Positions 1 through 9,916 of a DNA stretch of 64,000 bases are shown one piece after another; within the stretch, counting starts at the first letter, position 1; every line of letters starts with the position of its first letter. The DNA is from Syngnathus acus (taxonomy: Eukaryota; Chordata; Actinopteri; Syngnathiformes; Syngnathidae), in assembly GCF_901709675.1 (NCBI RefSeq), contig NC_051105.1, positions 1,614,001 through 1,678,000 on the forward strand, written 5' to 3'. A program made the translations under genes and the position numbers. Under the pieces are notes generated by a model, which made no database searches, had not been told where the DNA came from, and saw nothing but the letters and a program-made list of their open reading frames with translations.

Positions 1-43
1 ATTTGGTAGATAATGGTCCTAAAAGTCTTACAGCCCCACTTAC

Positions 44-267
44 CCTCGAACGGGGTTGACAGCGATGGCGTACGGCTCTCCGGCGATGTCGGTAATTAAG
101 CGTGTGCAATTTGGTCCCTTGAGTTGTCCGACATTTATGGAATAGCGTAATTTGGTCCAGTGCGCCGTGTAATAGCTGAACCAGTGCATCCGTGAGTGAT
201 CGGTCCAGTAGATATTCCCGGTGATCCAGTCGGCGGAAATGTCTCGGGGTCGTCGAAAGTCGGGACA
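44..267 (-). CDS. lrp1b: lrp1b exon 71: propeller 8, continuing
   Basis: Encodes [60 protein letters not shown] and [11 protein letters not shown]. The [13 protein letters not shown] insertion is unique to LRP1B. Ends in phase 2 at GTAAGT; the remaining propeller and C-terminal exons lie beyond position 1. Confidence 0.97.
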
Positions 268-446
268 CTGGAAACAAATGAGTAAAACACAAAAGTCAGT
301 GCATGATGGGAAAATGTGCATTCATTTCCATCCTCATTAGGATGTTTTGTTTAATGTAGCTGAAGGTAAGCAAAATATTACAATTCGACAGCACTACAAT
401 ACAAACAATGAAAGCCTCTTTCGGCGCCACATTCATACATACTTAC

Positions 447-688
447 AATGTTTCGGCTGTTTGTCTTAGTTTGACTTCTTTCCGTACTTTCTTTGTAAAA
501 TATTCCGCCGGGGTTGAATTGGGTAGCCCAGATAAATTTATGGTGGTGAAACAAAGCATCCATCCCAATAATGCGAGCATTGTCCTCGATTTGTGCCAGC
601 ACTTTGTGTCCGTGGCTCTGGTTAAATGGATACGCAAAACTTCGGATTTCAGTGTCGTTAGCTATGTAGAGCACTCGATCATCTGGTC
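447..688 (-). CDS. lrp1b: lrp1b exon 70: propeller 8, first blades
   Basis: Encodes VLYIANDTEIRSFAYPFNQS, RIIGMDALFHHHKFIWATQF, NPGGIFYKESTERSQTKTNS and RNI. WATQFNPGGIFYK is LRP1B-specific. The linker where human LRP1B carries a basic furin-type motif (REKR, from memory) here reads STERSQTKTNSRNI with no R-X-K/R-R. Phase 1 in, phase 0 out at GTAAGT. Next intron 179 nt. Confidence 0.95.
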
Positions 689-813
689 CTGCCCGCAGAG
701 TTGAGAAAAGAAAGCGAAACAGAATTAGCTCGCTTCAATTTGACAAAAACAGCAATGCGGGTCATTGGAAGAAAACAGCGATTGGCTTATGTAAAAGTTT
801 CCGAGCGTCGTAC

Positions 814-933
814 CTTTTGCAATGCAATTTCCTTCAATCTCCTTATAATTTCGGTCACATGTGCACTTGAATGATCCTTTGGTGTTTGTGCAGTAGTGTG
901 GACACGTATCAAACTGCAGACACTCGTTTGTCT
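814..933 (-). CDS. lrp1b: lrp1b exon 69: second EGF-like domain after cluster IV
   Basis: Encodes NECLQFDTCPHYCTNTKGSF, KCTCDRNYKEIEGNC and IAK. Six cysteines; NEC...F-C spacing of a calcium-binding EGF. Phase 1-1, donor GTACGA. Confidence 0.94.
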
Positions 934-1152
934 CTGGAAATAACGACAAGATGAGAATGAATATCCATTTGGACACGTTTGGCGCTATTAGTTGTGAAAG
1001 CTCAACGGAAACGTCGCCGTTCTGACAGCCTGGTGACTTCGCTTTAACAGAATGAAACCTGTATTTTTCCGTACATGTGACGATAAGATTTATTCTCATG
1101 CAGCAATGCCATCCATTTGTAGATGGGGCATCAAAAAAGGATCATCAACTAC

Positions 1153-1287
1153 CGTCACACTGTCCTGACTTCTGGTTCCTCTTGAAGCCCGCTTTGCACT
1201 GGCATACGGCGTTAGCGTTGGTCTGGTTGCAGATGGCGTCCTCTCCGCACGGATTTGTTTTCTTGCCGCAGACATCGCCGCTGGAGA
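1153..1287 (-). CDS. lrp1b: lrp1b exon 68: EGF-like domain after cluster IV
   Basis: Encodes DVCGKKTNPCGEDAICNQTN and VCQCKAGFKRNQKSGQC; six cysteines. The acceptor is the TTTGTAG before TCTCC; the nearer CTCCAG would break the frame. Donor GTAGTT, phase 1-1; next intron 219 nt. Confidence 0.92.
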
Positions 1288-1512
1288 CTACAAATACAAA
1301 CGCAGCCTTTTTGATGACGTCCTTTGCATCTCAGACACCTGCTGCGCTTTGATGTGTAAAAGCCAAAAGGACAACGTGGTCTTTCACATCACACGCACCA
1401 ACGGGGCCATACATACATTAGCATAAAAAAACAAAACATCACAGCCGCAACCGGGAGATGGGCCCGCCTCCCGAAGACCTCACGGCGTGGTTTGGGTGGG
1501 CGCTATACTCAC

Positions 1513-1653
1513 GGGCTTTGCAGTCCTGCTCATCGGAACCGCCGTCGCCGCAGTCGTTGAAGAGGTCGCACTGCAGCTGGATGGAGACGCAGCGACGGTT
1601 GCTGCAGGTGAACTCGGTCTTCCCGCAAGGTCGAGGTCTTCCGGCCGCCACTT
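1513..1653 (-). CDS. lrp1b: lrp1b exon 67: LDLa cluster IV repeat 12, with an extra glycine
   Basis: Encodes [40 protein letters not shown]1 and LRP1B have CGDGSDE; here two Gly codons (1538-1543) separate the first acidic residue from SDE. Phase 1-1, donor GTGAGT; next intron 225 nt. Confidence 0.93.
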
Positions 1654-2495
1654 CTGGACCCAGACGAGAATATCGCAAGACCGCTTTTAAAATAAGGGTT
1701 ATGCGGGGGATCTCAAACACTTTGGGCCCACCTTACAAGGGAGATCAGGAGGGAATGGAATGGAGGGGATTAAAAAAGGAAGGAAATGAAGTGATAGCAG
1801 GATGGCATGATGGGGCCGAGGTGAGATTGAAAAGATGGATGGAGGGAAGAGGCGTACAATGGAGGGAGGTAATGGAGTGAAGTGAGAGATTGATGGCCGG
1901 ATCAATGGAATTAGAGAGGGAGATAAGGGGGAGAGAGGGAGAGGATGAAAGAGTGAAATATGAATGAAGCCATTTGTCCCGTTCACTCGGGCCTGCTCGG
2001 CGCCATCACTCAAATCAGTGTGGCGCTGCAGGAACGCGTCAGGATGTCGTAAAAAGAAACGAAGACGCAGCAGTTATCGTCCAGGCGACCTGCGGAAACC
2101 CGCCGCCTTCCGCATCGAAAATATCATCAACCCTTGAAGGAGCAGATATTTCAATACAAAGGGTGCAGCAACTTGTGCAGATAGACAATCGAACTATACT
2201 TTGCGGCATCGATATTTTTTATCCTTTGTGATAAAAACATTTTATGACTGCAGCTTACCGTGACGGTCTATGTGCATATTCGTACATCTGATTCTGTATT
2301 ATAGTGCCCCCGGTGGCCAAGAGAAAAAAAATCATAAAAAAATGCTAGAACATTTCGAATAGAGTGAGGAAAGATTGCTTTGAGTCTCAGCCAGAGTTGT
2401 TTGTCACAGACAGTTTTTGCTATCAATGTGAACATTCATACAAGCACACCACGAGGCCTTTGTAAGTTAATAAAATGGATGTAAGGTGTCCTCAC

Positions 2496-2618
2496 CGCAC
2501 TCCTCTTCGTCCGAACTGTCACCGCAGTCGTCCACTTTATTACAGACTTGGTCAGCACGCAGGCAAACATGATTATTTCTGCAGCGGAATGGCCTCGTAG
2601 GAGGGCAGGCAAGTTTTT
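2496..2618 (-). CDS. lrp1b: lrp1b exon 66: LDLa cluster IV repeat 11
   Basis: Encodes [20 protein letters not shown] and [18 protein letters not shown]. Phase 1-1; next intron 842 nt with an A/G-rich stretch near 1735-1960 and nothing else seen. Confidence 0.95.
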
Positions 2619-2781
2619 CTGCAGATAAAACGAGATAAAAACAAAATGGTTACGGCTCTGTAAGGGACCGCGCGCATTTAAATATCTACCGCGTCGGCGG
2701 GGGTAGCGGCTCATAAATATCTTAAAACAAAGACAGCTTGATTGTCTTTAAAGCAAAGCACAGTTGAGGCGGCGGACCCAC

Positions 2782-2904
2782 CGCACATGTCTGCGTCTTC
2801 GTCAGAGTTGTCGCCGCAGTCGTCCTTGCCGTCGCACACCCATGTGTGAAGTTTGCACAAGGTGTTATTGCAAATGAATTCATCAGCCCGGCAAAAGAAA
2901 GCAC
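2782..2904 (-). CDS. lrp1b: lrp1b exon 65: LDLa cluster IV repeat 10
   Basis: Encodes [20 protein letters not shown] and [37 protein letters not shown] is LRP1B-specific (LRP1: [22 protein letters not shown]). Phase 1-1; next intron 163 nt. Confidence 0.96.
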
Positions 2905-3370
2905 CTACGGTCACACGAAGAAATGAAACACTCCCCCACACATTTTCAATGTTAGCTCCCGATGAAAAGTCTATTCAAGCGGACAAAAGGTGTTACTCTG
3001 ATCCATTCCTCTCCGCCTCCATCTGATTTAAAATCTTTTGTATTCCCCCCCCCCACGGCATTTAGGTGGGAAGCACTTGCATCGATAATACTTGTGCACT
3101 TCTTATAAGTCCGACTAAGCCCGCTATCATGTTAAGGTAAGCAGAGCTGCGTTGCGTTTTGCTGCATGCAAAGATTAGCGGCCTAGCGGGATTTGGTCAA
3201 CTCCAGGCCTGATTTTTGAACATGTTTATTTCATGAAAATGAATTATCGATAATTAAATGATCAATTATTTCTATTATTATAATTACCCATTATTTATTT
3301 ATTTATTTATTCAATTAATGATTTCCTCCAATCTCTGAATCTGAGACTCCGGCACCGGCATCCCACCTAC

Positions 3371-3503
3371 CCGGGCTGCAGTTTTCCTCATCGCTGTGAT
3401 CCATGCAGTCCATAACGCCATCGCAACGCCAGCGTCGAGGGATACAGTGCGCTCGGTTCAGGCACAGAAACTCATCTTCTCGGCACTCTTTGACGCAGCC
3501 AGT
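3371..3503 (-). CDS. lrp1b: lrp1b exon 64: end of LDLa repeat 8 and repeat 9 of cluster IV
   Basis: Encodes [44 protein letters not shown]. Phase 0 in, phase 1 out; 133 nt. Next intron 466 nt with ATTT-type low-complexity sequence near 3290-3320. Confidence 0.93.
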
Positions 3504-3575
3504 CTGTCATGACGCATGGCAAACACGCACCTTTAGCCACAAAGATTCAGAGGCGTCTCGTAAAGGTGAACCGAC

Positions 3576-3682
3576 CTCATCTGAGCCATCCAGGCAGTTG
3601 TCGTGGCCGTCGCAACGCAGACTGGCTGACACGCAGCCGCCGCTGTCGCACACGTACTCGTTCACTGAACACGAAGGGGCCA
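3576..3682 (-). CDS. lrp1b: lrp1b exon 63: LDLa cluster IV repeat 8
   Basis: Encodes [20 protein letters not shown] and [13 protein letters not shown]. Phase 1 in, phase 0 out at GTCGGT; 107 nt. Followed by a 72-nt intron. Confidence 0.93.
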
Positions 3683-4217
3683 CTGCGGAAACGTCAGCAT
3701 GATTGTAAATGAAAGCAAAATCAACCCTCATACACCAAAGTTTGGAGTGTATATGGCTTTAAAAGGCGGAGCTTGGCCTGGTGAGTGACTTGGGTGTCGT
3801 TGGAATTACTTTCAGTGGTTGCAGACATGCTGTTGTGGTACAATTTTTAGCGCACTTTGATCTTTTTGAAATATGCAATGATGAGACACTTTAAATATCC
3901 TGTGCCTCTAAAAGACTTTTTCCCTCCTGGTTTGCAGGTTGCAGCGGAATTTCTAATCCCGTGTCGACTTGCATTTCATCTTGTTTTAGCTGAATTTAGG
4001 TAGAGATAAAGCAGAACATATATAACCCAAATAATACCGCTATCATTTCTCACCAGACTTTTATATTCCAAACCTGTCCCAAAATGGCACGGACAAGAAA
4101 ATCATCCCAAAGCCGAATGATAAGAAACATTTTTCTACCCTGCTGGAGGATTTCTTTTCCCCAGAAAAAGAAAGTCAAGAAAATATCAAGAAATGTTGTG
4201 TTGATTGTATCGTGTAC

Positions 4218-4350
4218 CTGTTCCATGGCAGCTTCTCTCATCCTCTCCCATCTTGCAGTCTTCTTGGCCATCACACAGCCACTTTTTGGAGATGCAGAGG
4301 TTGTTATGACAGCGAAATTGGTCATCGGCGCAGTGTGCCTCGCAGCCTTT
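4218..4350 (-). CDS. lrp1b: lrp1b exon 62: end of LDLa repeat 6 and repeat 7 of cluster IV
   Basis: Encodes [44 protein letters not shown]. Phase 0 in, phase 1 out; 133 nt, identical in length to exon 64. Next intron 535 nt, featureless. Confidence 0.94.
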
Positions 4351-5115
4351 CTGTGAGCCAAAGTACGAGCAGGAATAGGAAAAAAAATAATCAAACACGC
4401 GGTGGCAAAACGGTGCTAACAAGGGTACTCGTCCAAAACAAATGTGCAGACTGTGTACATGGCATAATATGATGGCAATCCCGTTTTTTTACAAACACCC
4501 ACGCAGAAACAAAAATGGCAGCGCAATATGTTACACTTGAGCTGATACCCACAACAGTAAAAACACAGTTCATCATCCAGGTTTGAAAATAGCGAGTGGG
4601 TGAAGAGCCACTCGTGCTTTGTACCGCGCATCCACTTGCGACGAGAACCTTTGGAGCTCATTTGCGGCGCTTTAGCATACGCGTCTTTTCAGCCCGGGCT
4701 CAAGGATCCGAAAACGGGCCGGGAGTTTAACGCCGTTTAACCGTGGTGACCCTCAAAGCGGCCATTGGGGTTTTGAAAAACGGGCTGGGAGAAATTAGAG
4801 CTGCAATATGCGGTGCAAATGTTTAGATAAAGACTAATATCCAAACGAGATTCACTAAGAGTGATGAATAATTGCACGTGTTTGCCCCTGAATTATGTAC
4901 TGCATCATGACTATTGATGATCCCACTTAGATGAAGCACCACTTGTACCATTGATGTTTAGTACTCGCCATATCTTAAAGGAAATTAGAGCCAACGGGAT
5001 TTAGCATTTCTTAAGTGTATGATGCAATTGAATATAATCCACCTTTTTTTAAATTATTGTCAGATATTTATGTTCATGTCTTCCCAGGGTGTTTCAAGGT
5101 CAAAGAAAAACTTGC

Positions 5116-5222
5116 CTCATCCGAATTATCCAAACAGTCGTAATCCCCGTCGCAGCGGAATCGGGAGGATATGCAGTCTCCGTTTGCGCAGGCAAAGTCT
5201 TTATGGTTACAGGTGACGGGTG
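5116..5222 (-). CDS. lrp1b: lrp1b exon 61: LDLa cluster IV repeat 6, followed by a GC donor
   Basis: Encodes [20 protein letters not shown] and [13 protein letters not shown], with the sixth cysteine in exon 62. The exon ends in phase 0 after GAT GAG and the intron begins GCAAGT: a second GC-AG intron. Length 107 nt, identical to exon 63. The next intron (4351-5115, 765 nt) is featureless. Confidence 0.92.
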
Positions 5223-5620
5223 CTGCCAAGAAAAGAATAAATTAGATATTGGAAAAAAAAAAGCAATGCAATCATGTAAATCAGATTTCCAGAAAGCATC
5301 CCCCCCGATATCGTTATTAGCCAAATGTTTGTGTTCACAGCCGTGTACTAATGCCTTGAAAAACAACAACAAGGACGCAATTGGAGATAATTAGACTCAT
5401 TTTGTACGGCTGATTCGGGATAAGAGCGGAGGCTGCTGGCAAAGCTGATCACCATGTAAATGCATTCAATTCTGCTTCTGCAATCGACGGGGGCAAAACT
5501 CTCGGAAGCCAAAAAGCGTGTTGCTGCCATTTAGTGTGTCCCAAAGGACCATATTAGGACGCAGCTAAACAGCTGCATCAGATCCACTCTCTGGGCTCTC
5601 CCCCTCATTATCCTGGGCCG

Positions 5621-5641
5621 TGTGTGTGTGTGTGTGTGTGT
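5621..5641. repeat. (TG)n dinucleotide repeat
   Basis: About ten TG units, intronic. Confidence 0.95.
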
Positions 5642-5839
5642 ATTGTACACGCATGTGCGCGTCGCTACTCAATTCAAAGTTTACAATGAAAAAAAAAAAG
5701 CAATATTTTTGCCTCCTTACGTTTTATTTATGAGCCAGCCGGTTTAATACGGTACAATCAAATGTCCCAGCGGTGTGGATTGAGCAGTTACAGTATGAAG
5801 AATAAGAAACTTATAAAGACATAGACAAATGTTTTATTT

Positions 5840-6112
5840 CAGGGGCCACATAGTTTCCTTCGGAGGGCCATTATGTCAACCCGAATAAATGTACGAACGC
5901 CTCATATTATGAACAGTATAAGCTACAAAACAAACTCATTTTCAAATTAGACTAGTAAGAACTGTTCAAATATTTGAAAAAGATGATTTTTAAAAGTGAA
6001 GACAATTTGCAATTTCAGTCACGACATGAATTTGATGCGCAATTTGTCCACGGGCCACATAAAATGATGTGGCGGGCCGTATCTGGCCCCCAGGCCTTGA
6101 CTTTGACACCTG
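5840..6112 (+). mobile_element. hAT-like non-autonomous element, copy with damaged left end
   Basis: Begins CAGGGGCCACATAG, where the terminal repeat appears joined directly to inner sequence, and ends ACTTTGACACCTG. Shares TTCCTTCGGAGGGCCATTAT and GGGCCGTATCTGGCCCC with the copies at 18500 and 45386. All three are in the same orientation. Confidence 0.72.
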
Positions 6113-6398
6113 ATTTTGATCTTAATATTGTTTTAATCATGTGTATATCCGGCACACAGTCTTTGAACAATTTGAATTATAAATATTCACAATCCAGTGA
6201 CTCCTTGATTTATGACGGCGTTCGGTTCCCATGGCAACCAAGTAACGTGAGCAATCATTTAGGAGTAACGGATGACTGAAACTTTTGCACAATTGACTTG
6301 ATAGCGCCACAGGGGTATGCGTTTGAAGGGCGGGCTCCCGTTTTGGCGCGTTGCTGACAAACCCAAGTGACGGCAGGCGGATGAGTCGGGTTACTCAC

Positions 6399-6515
6399 TG
6401 CAGTTCTGCTCGTCTGAGTTGTCTCCGCAGTCGTTCTGGCTGTCACACCTCCAGTGGTCCGGGATGCAGTTGTTATTTTCGCAGCGGAATTCATGAGGTC
6501 CGCAGGTCTTTTCAT
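6399..6515 (-). CDS. lrp1b: lrp1b exon 60: LDLa cluster IV repeat 5
   Basis: Encodes [20 protein letters not shown] and [16 protein letters not shown]. The acceptor is GAAAAAG with the pyrimidine tract set back behind CACCTGACG, an unusually weak 3' site. Phase 1 and the D-E-K-T-C junction support it. Confidence 0.9.
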
Positions 6516-7247
6516 CTTTTTCGTCAGGTGCAAACAAACAATAAGACAAAAAAAAAAGCAGCTTCAAAGAGCATGAATATTAATGCGGCGCTTGCGATCG
6601 TATTTTGTGGGCGTAATGGTGGTATCCTGCGGGTTTTCGCCTCAGCAAGTTTGACACAGAGTTCAAAACGCAGTCTGTTCACCAGAGGCGAACACACCAG
6701 AAGATGAAATACCCCAGCGCACCCTTGTGACACCTCCCCCCCCCAAAAAAATAAATACAACCTGCTTCAAAAGAGATTCAGGACCATTTTTTGCAGCATA
6801 ACAATGTTGAATCATTCACAGTTAGCAGCCGAGCAAACCAAACAAAAGTGAGGAAATAAAAGACAACCTGTCCTTTTAGTCTTCGACCCTTTGGCCATAA
6901 TCCAGTTCCACTTTCTTTTTCACTTTTACTGAATATCGCATGTGGCCAACCGAGGTGAGTAGTAACAAGCAACCTTTGATTGTGTGAAGATAAACTTTTG
7001 TTCTAAAAGTATTCCAACACAAATTTCAAGGTCAGCTGAACAACCCGAGAGGTTTCATCGCAGTTGGTTGGCAGCCGTGCGTGCACATAACGTGCAATCT
7101 GTAGCTCGAGACTGATACGTCTCGAGGTCTGAGACGAGCCGAGTGTAAAATTGATTCCGCTTAAATCACGTTCCCCCAACCCCGGTGGCTCGAAGGGAGG
7201 AAAGCGCAATGTTGTGATTTATGCTTAAGTGGATTTGCGCAACTCAC

Positions 7248-7367
7248 CGCAATTAGCCTCGTCTGACCCGTCGGCGCAGTCGGGGTCCTCATCGCAGACC
7301 CACAGCTTGGAGATGCAGTGCATGGAGGCCTTGCACTGGAACTGCTCAGAGGAGCACGTACTCTCGG
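7248..7367 (-). CDS. lrp1b: lrp1b exon 59: LDLa cluster IV repeat 4
   Basis: Encodes [20 protein letters not shown] and [32 protein letters not shown] is LRP1B wording. Phase 1-1; next intron 732 nt, featureless. Confidence 0.95.
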
Positions 7368-7793
7368 CTGCACGCGCAAACACGGCAGAATGCGAGTGTA
7401 TTATCAAATCAATCTGGAATATTAGCACGACTATCTCAGAGAGCATGTTGATATTGGCTGCCGCAGTGTTAATTGCAACACAGCATTCAAAACCACATTC
7501 GGGTGAAGTCATTACTTTCCCCCTAATTGGAGCATTTCTTTTCTCCTTCCGAACGCCTTTCCATTCTCAGTCGCCCCCGCCGTCACCCCTATCGCAATCA
7601 CACGCAAGATAAACGGAGTAAAAGGAAAGACGTGAATGCAGAGCGATAGTCTGACGTGGAGACAAAGAGGTCTCAATGTATTCAAAGAGCTCCTCTCGAA
7701 AATGCTTTAAATCCGTTTCGATTATTCTGGGGGGACAAGAAAAAAGACATTGAATACGGGGGACCTGATATTTTCATTTCGTCGTGAACTTAC

Positions 7794-7913
7794 GGCAGTC
7801 CGTTTCGTCTTCTCCATCGCCGCAGTCGTCTTGACCGTTGCAGCGCAGATTGAGAGGAATGCATTTCTGTTTCCTGTTGCACTTGAACTGGCCTGAGAGG
7901 CAAATGTATGTCT
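7794..7913 (-). CDS. lrp1b: lrp1b exon 58: LDLa cluster IV repeat 3
   Basis: Encodes [20 protein letters not shown] and [17 protein letters not shown]. Phase 1-1; next intron 426 nt, featureless. Confidence 0.95.
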
Positions 7914-8329
7914 CTGAAAAAAAACATCAACCACATTAATATCCAGCCGTCCGTCCATTTTCTTTGTTACAGTCGAGCCCATTAGCCCATCATCTTGAGA
8001 GATGCTTTATTTATATTTGTGAGGGGACACAATGTACGGACTAGTCCTCCCAAAAACAAAAATATGGAATATTTGCGTGTAGCTGGAGCTTCAACTCCAG
8101 CAAAGGACTCTGTCACTCCCACACTATCAACCAAGAAGATAGAAAAGAAATGTCCTTCCGATTTGGGGTCGTTGTTTCATTCGTCACCATCACAAAAGTG
8201 TTACTTTCATGCGTGGCACTATTGTGGTCCTAATCAGCTCCGTAAAAAAAAAAAGTGCTGGGAAAAGCTCGGAGTGACTGAAATGAATGAATTTGTCCTC
8301 TTTGATGTCCTCAGCGTGTCATTCACTCA

Positions 8330-8482
<153 letters not shown>

Positions 8483-8598
8483 TCAAATGGCCTCGGAAAT
8501 GAAGTGCAAGAAAGTCACTTAAAGTGGCTCTGCGTTAAGAATGTTGTGTTTGTGGCCTATTTGCGGTAATTCCGATTTTTGGAACCAAGTGTACTCAC

Positions 8599-8692
8599 GG
8601 CAATCTGCAGGTTCGTCCGAGCCATCCCCGCAATCATCCACCGTGTCGCATTTCCACCAGAACGGGATGCACTCATCCGTCCCGCAGCGAAA
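8599..8692 (-). CDS. lrp1b: lrp1b exon 56: LDLa cluster IV repeat 1 (rest)
   Basis: Encodes [20 protein letters not shown] and [11 protein letters not shown]. Phase 0 in, phase 1 out. Next intron 147 nt. Confidence 0.95.
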
Positions 8693-8895
8693 CTGTTGGA
8701 GAAGAGAAGAATATGCGCTAAGTCGACACGAATCCTCCATTTTAGCTTCAAAGCCAAGACACAAATCAATACTCAAGCATCGCACGGGGTCGGTAGAGCA
8801 TGTCAGTGAAATGAAGACTGGCAAAGCAAAGCCGTGCAGTTTGCCTTGGGGGGAAGTTGCGATGAAGACTGGAAAGGAACGTCATCATTGCTGAC

Positions 8896-9044
8896 CTGAC
8901 TGGACGTGCAGTTGGAGAGGCAGCTCTTGTTGTCAGCAGCGAGGTAGAAATTACTGGGGCAGGCGCATTGGTGTCCCCCGCCGGGGGAGAGCAGACACAA
9001 GTGGCTGCAACCTCCGTTTGCAATCTGACACTGGTGCTTGGCCA
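8896..9044 (-). CDS. lrp1b: lrp1b exon 55: EGF-like domain plus start of LDLa cluster IV
   Basis: Encodes [36 protein letters not shown] and LSNCTSSQ. Phase 0 out at GTCAGC, splitting the first LDLa after its first cysteine. Next intron 203 nt. Confidence 0.95.
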
Positions 9045-9129
9045 CTGCGTAGAGGCGCGACAAACGTGAGTCGGGACACTCCAGGCAAAACCTCTCAAGG
9101 AGACTGCCAGTGCCAGATGGACTTTCTAC

Positions 9130-9318
9130 CTTCAGGCTGGCGCAGAGAGTGGTAGACCTTGATGGATTTGATGGCTTGCCAAGAGTTGAGGAGCTCCAGC
9201 CCTTGAGCGCCGCTCGTCTTGTGAACTCGCCGGAGTGATTTGGATTTGCCGTCCGTCCAGTAGATGAAGTCCTCGAACAAGGTCAGCGCCATTACGCCTT
9301 GGATGTGATCGTAGGACA
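9130..9318 (-). CDS. lrp1b: lrp1b exon 54: propeller 7, last blades
   Basis: Encodes [40 protein letters not shown] and [11 protein letters not shown]. Phase 1-1; next intron 85 nt. Confidence 0.95.
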
Positions 9319-9405
9319 CTGGCGAGGGACAGATGGTAAACATCTTGCTATTCTCAGAGGTAAATATTGTCTTGAGACAAAAATGCTCCTCTTTCCGATA
9401 AGTAC

Positions 9406-9605
9406 CTTTGTGTCTCTGCGTGCCTTCCATATTGGCAAAAAGGATATGGTTGTCGTCCGCCCAGTAGAGCCTCTTGTTGGTATAATCGATAGCGAGAGCG
9501 GTGGGGCTATAGATCTCCTTGTCCACGATGACCCTTTGCTCGCGGCCGTCCATACCGATGCGGCCGATGTGCGGCGGTTCGCAACAGTCTACCCAGAACA
9601 CATAC
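9406..9605 (-). CDS. lrp1b: lrp1b exon 53: propeller 7
   Basis: Encodes [40 protein letters not shown] and [24 protein letters not shown] is specific to LRP1B (LRP1: TDWGDHSLIGR). Next intron 87 nt. Confidence 0.96.
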
Positions 9606-9734
9606 CTAGTCAGTAGAACACAAGAGTTCAGATCCTGATCCACTTAAAAACAATGACACCGCACAGGAATTGCCGCCACGAGAAGAAATCTGGGCCAAAA
9701 AACAGAGACGACGGTGATCATTAGATGCACATAC

Positions 9735-9916
9735 CCGGTTTGCGGGTCCAGCACGAGATCGGTGGGGTTCTTGAGGCCTGAGCTGATCAGCACAGTTGGA
9801 TAGAGACCATTGGCTTTGGACACCTCCAGCGTTTTCTTCTCAGCATCACACCAATAAAGATTCTTTCCGATCCAGTCCACCGCCAAGGCGCTGGGAACTG
9901 CTGTTTTGTGGACAAT
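9735..9916 (-). CDS. lrp1b: lrp1b exon 52: propeller 7
   Basis: Encodes [40 protein letters not shown] and LVLDPQ. Phase 0 in, phase 2 out at GTATGT. Next intron 129 nt. Confidence 0.95.

Larger units (their letters stand above)
5223..6398. other. Intron (1,176 nt) between exons 60 and 61
   Basis: Contains a TG dinucleotide repeat (5621-5641) and a copy of the hAT-like element (5840-6112). Confidence 0.75.
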
